Assembly (NCBI GenBank): GCA_017502065.1 | Contig: JAFVVU010000305.1 | Coordinates: forward strand, 1-6,377 | DNA length: 6,377 bases | From: Clostridia bacterium | GTDB taxonomy: Bacteria > Bacillota > Clostridia > RUG12999 | Reading direction: 5' to 3' | Notes under the pieces: model-generated | What the model was told of the DNA's origin: nothing | Database searches by the model: none | What the model saw: the letters and a program-made list of their open reading frames with translations, nothing else | Translations under genes and position numbers: made by a program | Part shown: positions 1-5,157 of the stretch, piece after piece | How the letters are laid out: each line of letters begins with the position of its first letter | Position numbering within the stretch: position 1 is the first letter of the stretch

Positions 1-1
1 A

Positions 2-1225
2 ACAATTGTACGCGCAGGCAATATAATCGGGTCTGTACATTATTTCTCGCCCGAACAGGCTTGCGGCGGTGTTGTTGATTTCAAATCTGATATTTATTCA
101 ATCGGCGTTGTGCTTTATGAAATGCTTGCCGGCAGAGTTCCGTTTGAAGCGGAAAGTCCGGTTGCAATTGCAAAAATGCACGTGGATAATATGCCGGAAC
201 GCCCGTCGGATTTGAATGCTGACGTACCATCATCCGTAAGTGATATCGTTCTTAAAGCGATGTCAAAGCAGCCGGTTATGAGATATCAGGCTGCAAACGA
301 TCTTGCAAAGGATTTGCACGCCGTTCTTGAAAGTCCTGAAGCTGTTTCAATTCAGGATGAGGATGCAACTCAGTTTGTACCTATCGTAACACCTAAAGAC
401 CCGAGCATGTATGAAAATACACAGCCTACACCGGTAGTTGAACCGGCTCCGGCTCCGCGCAAAAAATCAAGAGGTGCACTTATCGCGTGGATTATTGCCG
501 GATTTGTTATAATTGCGGCAATAGTTGCTGTTGCAACATCACTTATGCCGACACCCGCCAGCATTGACGTGCCAAATCTTGTTGGTCAGAAATATACCGA
601 CGTTTTGAATCAGTATAAGGATGCGGCATTTACTATTGTTATTTCACAAACAAAAACAAGCGGAGAAGACGAAGATGTTATTCTTGAACAAAACCCGTCT
701 TCCGGTCAGATAAGAGAAGGCTCTCAGATTTCTGTAGTGGTAAGCAGCGGAAGCGATATGGTAACACTTTCCGATTATACAGGTAAAGATATCAATGAAG
801 TAATGAAACTTCTTGATGACCTTGGCATTGCATACGAAACAGAATACAAACCTGTTAATAACTATGCAAAAAACGAAGTATTCCAGCACTCTCCCGGAAA
901 CAGAAGCAAAATTTCCAAAACCAAAAGCGTTACCCTTTATGTAAGCTCCGGTATTCCGGTTCCTGATTTGTCAGGCCTTTCAAAAGACAGGGCGATTGCC
1001 GCTCTTCATGATGCAGGTCTTACCGAAGGTGAAATCAAGGAAACTGTTTCATCCGCTCCGGAAGGAACTGTTTTCTGGCAGTCAACGCCGAAAGAAACTC
1101 CCGTAGATAAAGGAACTGCAATTTCATTTACAATAAGTAAAGTAACCTCTGTTCCCACACCTACTCCGCAAACCTCTTCCAAACCGACACATACACCCGT
1201 ACCGGCACCGCCGTCAAATCAATAA
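2..1225 (+). CDS. prkC: PASTA-domain Ser/Thr protein kinase, PrkC/Stk1 type (5' end missing)
   Basis: The reading frame is open from base 2, so the gene is cut by the window edge; the GTG at 110 is an internal codon, not the start. The visible 407 residues begin in the activation segment (GSVHYFSPEQ, residues 10-19, the P+1/APE region), followed by the subdomain IX motif SDIYSIG (29-35) and the conserved late Arg in KQPVMRY (Arg94). The ATP-binding lobe, HRD and DFG motifs lie upstream. A juxtamembrane linker follows, then a basic stop-transfer patch (RKKSR), one transmembrane helix (about 158-181), three PASTA repeats (about 188-250, 251-317, 318-380) and a Pro/Thr-rich tail (381-407). Members of this family sense muropeptides or lipid II through the external PASTA repeats and phosphorylate cytoplasmic proteins that control growth, wall synthesis and translation. 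Known family neighbours upstream are the cognate PP2C phosphatase and rlmN, which cannot be seen here. The stop codon lies 1 nt before rsgA. The identification is firm; the symbol follows B. subtilis usage. Confidence 0.95.
   Translation, partial: TIVRAGNIIGSVHYFSPEQACGGVVDFKSDIYSIGVVLYEMLAGRVPFEAESPVAIAKMHVDNMPERPSDLNADVPSSVSDIVLKAMSKQPVMRYQAANDLAKDLHAVLESPEAVSIQDEDATQFVPIVTPKDPSMYENTQPTPVVEPAPAPRKKSRGALIAWIIAGFVIIAAIVAVATSLMPTPASIDVPNLVGQKYTDVLNQYKDAAFTIVISQTKTSGEDEDVILEQNPSSGQIREGSQISVVVSSGSDMVTLSDYTGKDINEVMKLLDDLGIAYETEYKPVNNYAKNEVFQHSPGNRSKISKTKSVTLYVSSGIPVPDLSGLSKDRAIAALHDAGLTEGEIKETVSSAPEGTVFWQSTPKETPVDKGTAISFTISKVTSVPTPTPQTSSKPTHTPVPAPPSNQ
563..1141 (+). repeat. Three tandem PASTA repeats in the kinase ectodomain
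   Basis: Three consecutive units of about 65 residues each open with a short hydrophobic strand and a conserved Gly after it (VPNLVGQ, LSDYTGK, VPDLSGL), continue through a helix, and end in a beta strand plus Ser-Gly (VVVSSGS, LYVSSGI, ISFTISK). Approximate limits are 563-751, 752-952 and 953-1141. The second unit is the most divergent at its start, having TLSDYTG where the others have VP-L-G. PASTA units bind peptidoglycan fragments or lipid II in characterised kinases; three units match B. subtilis PrkC. This is a repeat at protein level, not a DNA repeat. Confidence 0.85.
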
Positions 1226-1229
1226 TATG
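1223..1229 (+). promoter_or_regulatory. Stop-start junction TAATATG (kinase to rsgA), no Shine-Dalgarno
   Basis: The kinase stop TAA is followed by one T and then the rsgA ATG. The preceding 20 nt are pyrimidine/C-rich and contain no GGAG-like run. Initiation of rsgA is therefore probably coupled to termination on the kinase gene. The same 7-nt junction recurs between rpe and thiN. Confidence 0.6.
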
Positions 1230-2099
1230 GAAGGGATAATTATAAAAGGAATCGGCGGATTCTATTATATTGAAACCGCCGACGGAATATATGAATGTAA
1301 AGCAAGGGGTATTTTCCGCAAGGAAAAAATTACTCCGCTTGCAGGCGACAGATGCCGAATTCAGACTATGGCAGATTTTAAAGGTAATATTGAAGAAATT
1401 CTGCCAAGAAAAAATTCGTTTGTGCGCCCACCCGTTGCAAATGTTGATACAATGATTATTGTATTTGCGGCGGCTTCTCCCGCACCTGTACCGGAGCTTA
1501 TTGACAAGCTTTCGGTTATTGCACTGTCTTCCGGCGTTACCCCTGCAATTGTTATAAATAAAACCGATCTTGACAAAGCTCTTGCCGATGAGCTTCTTAA
1601 AGCATATGAACCGACAGGTTTTGATGTCTTTTCCGTTTCGGCAAAAACCGGTGAGGGAATTGACGCTTTGCGCGAATATCTCAAAGGAAAAATTTCGGTA
1701 TTTGCAGGATGTTCCGGTGTCGGAAAATCCAGTGTGCTTAACTGTGTTCTTCCCGATGCAGAGCTTAAAACGGGTCGTGTAAGCGAAAAAATCCAGCGTG
1801 GACGCCATACCACAAGAGATGTCACTCTTATTTCTGCAGGTTTTGGCGGATATATTGCAGATACACCGGGTTTTTCAAGTCTTGAAATCGAAAACATAAC
1901 TGCGGATGAGCTTGCCGGATTTTTTCCTGAGTTTGAGCCGTATAAATATGATTGCCGCTTCCGCGGATGCAGTCATGTAAACGAGCCGGACTGCTGTGTA
2001 AAAAATGCAGTTGCAGAAGGCAAAATCGGCACATCCAGGTATGAAAGCTATAAACAACTATACTCAGTATTAAAGGAGATAAAACAATGGAAAAAGTAG
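1227..2099 (+). CDS. rsgA: Ribosome small subunit-dependent GTPase RsgA (YloQ/CpgA)
   Basis: This 290-residue protein is a normal-length RsgA, a GTPase that checks late 30S subunit assembly. It starts with the family-typical MEGIIIKGIGGFYYIE, which supports the ATG at 1227 although no Shine-Dalgarno sequence precedes it. An OB-fold occupies about residues 1-65. The GTPase motifs come in the circularly permuted order that defines the family: G4 NKTD (111-114), G5 SAKTGEG (138-144), P-loop GCSGVGKSS (161-169), the G2 region RGRHTTRD (191-198) and G3 DTPG (212-215). The C-terminal zinc finger has Cys243, Cys248, His250 and Cys256 in the standard C-x4-C-x-H-x5-C spacing. All key residues are intact, so it should be active. 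It begins 1 nt after the kinase stop, and its last 13 nt overlap rpe. In B. subtilis the orthologue is phosphorylated by PrkC, which fits the adjacency. Confidence 0.97.
   Translation: MEGIIIKGIGGFYYIETADGIYECKARGIFRKEKITPLAGDRCRIQTMADFKGNIEEILPRKNSFVRPPVANVDTMIIVFAAASPAPVPELIDKLSVIALSSGVTPAIVINKTDLDKALADELLKAYEPTGFDVFSVSAKTGEGIDALREYLKGKISVFAGCSGVGKSSVLNCVLPDAELKTGRVSEKIQRGRHTTRDVTLISAGFGGYIADTPGFSSLEIENITADELAGFFPEFEPYKYDCRFRGCSHVNEPDCCVKNAVAEGKIGTSRYESYKQLYSVLKEIKQWKK
2072..2078 (+). promoter_or_regulatory. Ribosome binding site for rpe (AAAGGAG) inside rsgA
   Basis: AAAGGAG lies 8 nt before the ATG at 2087 and sits within the last codons of rsgA. It fixes the rpe start and explains the 13-nt gene overlap. 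Confidence 0.85.
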
Positions 2100-2731
2100 T
2101 AAAAATTTCACCGTCACTTCTTGCAGCAGACCCTAACTGCCTCGGAAGCGAGCTTAAAAAAGTTGAAGATGCAGGCGCACAGATGATTCATCTTGATATT
2201 ATGGACGGCCATTTTGTTCCCAACCTTTCTTTCGGTCCGGGACAGATAAAAGGGCTCCGCAAAAATTCAGGTCTTATTTTTGACGTGCATCTTATGCTTA
2301 CTGACCCGATTGATTATATAGATGCTTTTGCCGATGCAGGCGCAGATATTATCACATTCCACGTTGAAGCAAACAGCGACATCAAAGAATGTATTGATAA
2401 AATCCATTCCCACGGTATAAAAGCAGGTCTTGTTATAAAACCCGACACAGAAGTAACTGAATATCTTAAATACATAAACGATATTGAAATGATTCTTATT
2501 ATGAGCGTTTATCCCGGATTTGGCGGACAGAAATTCATTCCCCGCGTGCTTCCGAAAGCTACAGAAATCCGCAAAGCAGCCGGTCCTGATTTTGATATTG
2601 AAATCGACGGCGGCATAACACTCGAAAACTACAAACTTGCACTTGATGCAGGTGTTAACGTTCTTGTTGCAGGCAGCAGTATTTACAATGCCGAAGATCC
2701 TGCAGCAGTAATAAAAGAAATGATGGCTTAA
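2087..2731 (+). CDS. rpe: Ribulose-phosphate 3-epimerase
   Basis: This 214-residue TIM-barrel enzyme interconverts D-ribulose 5-phosphate and D-xylulose 5-phosphate in the cytoplasmic pentose phosphate pathway. Family signatures are ISPSLLAAD (7-15, with Ser10), MIHLDIMDGHFVPN (33-46, with metal ligands His35 and Asp37 and nearby Met39), DVHLM (66-70, His68 as metal ligand), PGFGGQ (143-148, phosphate/substrate loop) and EIDGGI (172-177, catalytic and metal-binding Asp174). The phosphate-binding VAGSSIY segment closes the barrel at 194-200. Length is normal for the family (about 215-225). One mild oddity is Tyr142 before PGFGGQ, where Asn or Glu is more usual. Related sugar-phosphate epimerases such as allulose-6-phosphate epimerase are the main alternative, but the conserved location between rsgA and thiN favours Rpe. 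The gene overlaps rsgA by 13 nt and ends 1 nt before thiN. Confidence 0.95.
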   Translation: MEKVVKISPSLLAADPNCLGSELKKVEDAGAQMIHLDIMDGHFVPNLSFGPGQIKGLRKNSGLIFDVHLMLTDPIDYIDAFADAGADIITFHVEANSDIKECIDKIHSHGIKAGLVIKPDTEVTEYLKYINDIEMILIMSVYPGFGGQKFIPRVLPKATEIRKAAGPDFDIEIDGGITLENYKLALDAGVNVLVAGSSIYNAEDPAAVIKEMMA

Positions 2732-2735
2732 TATG
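2729..2735 (+). promoter_or_regulatory. Stop-start junction TAATATG (rpe to thiN), no Shine-Dalgarno
   Basis: The rpe stop TAA, one T and the thiN ATG form the same 7-nt string as at the kinase/rsgA junction. Upstream purines (AAAGAAATGATGG) do not contain a proper GGAGG match, so translational coupling is the likely way thiN is started. Confidence 0.5.
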
Positions 2736-3368
2736 CGGGCAATTATTATTGGCGGCGGCAGCTGCAACAAAAACTTAAAAGAATATATACTCCCCGGTGA
2801 TTTTATCGTATGTGCGGACAGCGGGTACGACCACGCAAAATCGCTCGGTCTTGTTCCCGCCCTTGTTATCGGTGATATGGATTCCATTGTATCAACCGTG
2901 CAGTCCGGTCCCGAGATAATAACAGCACCCGTGCAAAAGGACGAAACCGATTCCATGCTTTGTGTTGATATTCTTGCAGAGCGCGGATTTGACAACATCC
3001 TGTTTTTCGGGGCAATGGGCGGAAGAAGTGACCATAGCTTTGCCAATATAACGCTTCTTCTCTATGCCGCAAAAAAAGGTGTTCATCTTGAAATAGTGCA
3101 CGAGACGTCACACATGTTTGTTATCGATAAAAAAGCTGAAATTTCAGGGAACACCGGCGATACATTTTCGCTTTTTGCGCTTGGCGGCGATGCGTCGGGC
3201 ATTACTACAACAGGGCTTTTCTATCCCCTTGCGGATGAAACTCTTTTTGCCGACAATCCCCGTGGGGTAAGTAATGAGCTTGTTGAAAATAAAGCAACCG
3301 TTTCTGTGAAAAACGGATATCTTCTTGCAATACACATTAAAGGCGGTGAAACAAATGAACAGTACTAA
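2733..3368 (+). CDS. thiN: Thiamine pyrophosphokinase
   Basis: This 211-residue protein transfers a diphosphate from ATP to thiamine, giving thiamine diphosphate (ThDP), and is cytoplasmic. The signatures of the ThiN/TPK family are all present: an N-terminal IIIGGGS strand-loop (4-10), CADSGYDHAKSLGLVP (27-42) with the substrate-binding Asp29, VIGDMDS (45-51) with acidic metal ligands, KDETDS (69-74), GAMGGRSDH (93-101), and the C-terminal GVSNEL (178-183), which belongs to the thiamine-binding domain. Length is normal for the family. The ATG at 2733 is favoured because the hydrophobic first strand follows at once and it sits 1 nt after the rpe stop. The last 14 nt overlap the next gene, and the C-terminal residues KGGETNEQY are partly shaped by the ribosome binding site they encode. 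ThDP is the cofactor of transketolase, which uses xylulose 5-phosphate made by Rpe, so the pairing with rpe makes metabolic sense. Confidence 0.95.
   Translation: MRAIIIGGGSCNKNLKEYILPGDFIVCADSGYDHAKSLGLVPALVIGDMDSIVSTVQSGPEIITAPVQKDETDSMLCVDILAERGFDNILFFGAMGGRSDHSFANITLLLYAAKKGVHLEIVHETSHMFVIDKKAEISGNTGDTFSLFALGGDASGITTTGLFYPLADETLFADNPRGVSNELVENKATVSVKNGYLLAIHIKGGETNEQY
3341..3349 (+). promoter_or_regulatory. Ribosome binding site deciding the start of the beta-propeller gene
   Basis: AGGCGGTGA differs at one base from the ideal AGGAGGTGA and lies 5 nt before the ATG at 3355. It supports that ATG over the in-frame TTG at 3325, which has no such site. Confidence 0.75.
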
Positions 3369-4500
3369 ACTTAAAAAAGTTCCTGCAGTCACTCATCAGG
3401 AAAAGAAACCAAAAAACAAATCTCTTATCACAATTATTTGCTGTATTGTTCTGCTTATAACCGCATTTGTTATTTTCTGGGACACCATTTCAATCATATT
3501 CCCTGATTTTGACAACAGTGTATATAGGTTCACCTATCCGACATCGCAATCAAGAAAATTTGTTCCGTTTAAAAACAATATGATATTCTGTTGCAGTGAC
3601 GGAATATACTGTATAGATAAAAAAGGCAATGAAAAATGGATGGTACCTATTGTTTTTGACCAGCCCATTGTTGCCGCTTCGGATTACGGCATTGTTGCCG
3701 CTTCCAAAAACAGCACAACAATTTATACAATCGACGCCTCCGGAAAAGTTAAAGAATTTTCTTCCGATTTTCCGGTTTTAAACCTTAAAATAGCAAAAAA
3801 AGGCAATATTCTTGCCATTATTGATAAACCTAACTATTCCGGCGCAGTTGAAGCATATGACAATAAGGGAATGCCCCTTTTTGTATGGTCTGCCGGTTCA
3901 GTAAACTTTGTTGATGCCGCACTTTCCGCCGACGGACGGAAACTTGCCGTTTCGGAAATAAATACATCCGGCACAGAGCTTGAAGCAAAAATCCAGCTCT
4001 TTGATATTTACAAAAGCGAAACGCCCTATGCTGAAATTTCACTCGGCAACAACCTTATTTCTCAGGTTAAATGGGTTGATAACGGCCGAATTCTTTGTGT
4101 TGGTGATAACTCCTTGGTTTGTCTTGATGCAAAAGCAAAACAAAAATGGGCATATGACTATAACGACCTTACTCTCAATTTCGTCAGCATAGGCGATAAA
4201 AACAACATTGTTCTCGCCCTTGGCAGTGACGCGCTTGACCTTAATATGAGTATCCGCAGTATCAATCTGGCAGGAAAACCGAATTCCTCATTTGATTATG
4301 ACGGTATGATTTACAGCGTTTCAGCAAACAACAAACGAGTTCTTGTGTGCTCATCAAACGGAGTTGAGGCTTTTGACAAACGTGGCAGACTTCGTGAAAC
4401 AGTGAAAACAAACAAAGAAATATATAAAGGATATCTTTTGCCCGGAAGCACCGCTTTTCTTGACGAAGGCGGATATGCAGAGCTTTCCGGAATAAGATAA
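3355..4500 (+). CDS. Membrane-anchored beta-propeller-like protein, probable DUF5711 family
   Basis: Function is unknown. From the ATG at 3355 the product has 381 residues: a lysine-rich cytoplasmic N-terminus (1-23), one hydrophobic anchor (about 24-42, no lipobox or clear cleavage site), then an external domain of about 330 residues. This domain shows recurring strand-turn units of PQQ/WD-like type with the pattern 'hydrophobic strand, D-x-x-G-x-x-x-W/F': IYCIDKKGNEKWM (84-96), IYTIDASGKVKEF (123-135), VEAYDNKGMPLFVW (165-178), LVCLDAKAKQKWAY (254-267) and VEAFDKRGRLRETV (337-350). SADGRKLAVSE (191-201) resembles a TolB/WD40-like blade. The arrangement fits the DUF5711 propeller family of Firmicutes as I recall it; I could not run a profile search. 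Several cysteines (79, 80, 86, 248, 256) lie in the predicted external part. It overlaps thiN by 14 nt and is followed after 15 nt by cvpA, implying co-expression. An extracytoplasmic sensor, scaffold or binding role is inference. Confidence 0.8.
   Translation: MNSTKLKKVPAVTHQEKKPKNKSLITIICCIVLLITAFVIFWDTISIIFPDFDNSVYRFTYPTSQSRKFVPFKNNMIFCCSDGIYCIDKKGNEKWMVPIVFDQPIVAASDYGIVAASKNSTTIYTIDASGKVKEFSSDFPVLNLKIAKKGNILAIIDKPNYSGAVEAYDNKGMPLFVWSAGSVNFVDAALSADGRKLAVSEINTSGTELEAKIQLFDIYKSETPYAEISLGNNLISQVKWVDNGRILCVGDNSLVCLDAKAKQKWAYDYNDLTLNFVSIGDKNNIVLALGSDALDLNMSIRSINLAGKPNSSFDYDGMIYSVSANNKRVLVCSSNGVEAFDKRGRLRETVKTNKEIYKGYLLPGSTAFLDEGGYAELSGIR
3666..3704 (+). repeat. Short direct repeat, 15 nt twice with a 24-nt period
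   Basis: CATTGTTGCCGCTTC occurs at 3666-3680 and again at 3690-3704, exactly 24 nt (8 codons) apart and in frame. It encodes IVAAS twice, at residues 105-109 and 113-117 of the propeller protein. This could be a small local duplication or the chance use of the same codons in two beta strands. Confidence 0.6.
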
Positions 4501-4505
4501 ACATC

Positions 4506-4512
4506 AGGTGAT
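4506..4512 (+). promoter_or_regulatory. Ribosome binding site for cvpA (AGGTGAT)
   Basis: AGGTGAT, complementary to the 16S 3' end, ends 3 nt before the ATG at 4516 (core AGG about 7 nt away). It lies in the 15-nt gap after the propeller gene and supports that start. Confidence 0.7.
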
Positions 4513-4515
4513 TTT

Positions 4516-5145
4516 ATGGTTCTTGATTTAATTTTTGTTATTATTATTGCAGTTTGTGTAATAATCGGAATTAAACAGGGGTTTGTCAGGTCCCTGCTCG
4601 GCATTGCATCTCTTTTTGTGAGTATAATTGCCGCCGTGTATCTGTACAGACCGTTTATAGATTTGCTTTACGGAATTCCTGCGGTTTCGGGAGTTATTGA
4701 CTCCATTATAGCAGGAATTAAAAATGCTGTTCTTTCCGCACTTGGTTCGGGTGAAATCCAGAGCCTTCCGCCGTTTCTCGGTGCATTTATAGGCGACACG
4801 ATTACCTCCGGCAACGAAATGATTGCGGGAGCACTTGCCGAAGCGGCATTTTCATGTGTTCTTGTTATCATTTTTATAATTCTGGTGCGTATAGTAATTT
4901 TTATTCTTGTAAAAGCGCTCAATCTGGTTACAAAACTACCGGTTATCAAACAGTTTAACGGACTTCTTGGCGGAGTTACGGGACTTTTGACCGGTTTTAT
5001 GATTTGTTATATTGCCGCTATTATTCTTTTCGTATGGTCAAATACAAATGGCGGTGCATGGATAAATGAAGCTCTTGCAAGCTCAAATGTTGCAAAACAC
5101 TTTTTTGAAACAAATATTCTGATTTCATCAGTTTTCAAGCACTAA
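4516..5145 (+). CDS. CvpA family membrane protein
   Basis: The 209-residue product is an integral membrane protein with the CvpA fold pattern: four predicted helices at about 4-19, 27-44, 110-135 and 152-174. The N-terminal signature DLIFVIIIAVCVIIGIKQGF (residues 4-23), followed by RSLLGI, matches the family, in which an Asp starts helix 1 and a G-x-x-x-G-F/L turn leads into helix 2. The C-terminal LPVIKQFNGLLGGVTGLLTG (141-160) is the second conserved block, with a Gly-rich helix 4 start. Between helices 2 and 3 lies an insert of about 65 residues (46-109) that is longer than in the shortest members. CvpA homologues are linked to colicin V production, biofilm formation and bile or envelope-stress tolerance, but the molecular activity is not established. 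The stop codon overlaps the ribosome binding site of the DUF624 gene. Confidence 0.85.
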   Translation: MVLDLIFVIIIAVCVIIGIKQGFVRSLLGIASLFVSIIAAVYLYRPFIDLLYGIPAVSGVIDSIIAGIKNAVLSALGSGEIQSLPPFLGAFIGDTITSGNEMIAGALAEAAFSCVLVIIFIILVRIVIFILVKALNLVTKLPVIKQFNGLLGGVTGLLTGFMICYIAAIILFVWSNTNGGAWINEALASSNVAKHFFETNILISSVFKH

Positions 5146-5150
5146 GGAGG
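5144..5150 (+). promoter_or_regulatory. Ribosome binding site for the DUF624 gene (AAGGAGG)
   Basis: A perfect AAGGAGG begins within the cvpA stop codon (TAA, 5143-5145) and ends 7 nt before the ATG at 5158. It is the strongest Shine-Dalgarno in the window, suggesting high translation of this gene relative to its neighbours. Confidence 0.9.
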
Positions 5151-5157
5151 ATATTTC

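Noticed and set aside
110..1225. GTG at 110 as the true start of the kinase gene
   Set aside because: The frame is open back to base 2 and encodes conserved kinase residues (activation segment, SDIYS) before that codon, so the gene is truncated by the window edge.
1161..1808. Antisense open frame of 215 codons across rsgA
   Set aside because: It lies opposite the conserved RsgA coding region, has atypical composition, and shows no recognisable motif.
1361..1897. Second antisense open frame of 178 codons inside rsgA
   Set aside because: It overlaps another antisense frame and an intact conserved gene; no ribosome binding site or domain supports it.
2267..3046. Antisense open frame of 259 codons across rpe and thiN
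   Set aside because: It is opposite two intact conserved genes, and its product is rich in Cys, Phe, Ile and Asn with no domain; it is a by-product of codon bias on the + strand.
3325..3354. TTG at 3325 as the start of the propeller gene
   Set aside because: It lies deep inside thiN without a Shine-Dalgarno, while the ATG at 3355 has AGGCGGTGA 5 nt upstream and gives a normal Lys-rich N-terminus before the anchor.
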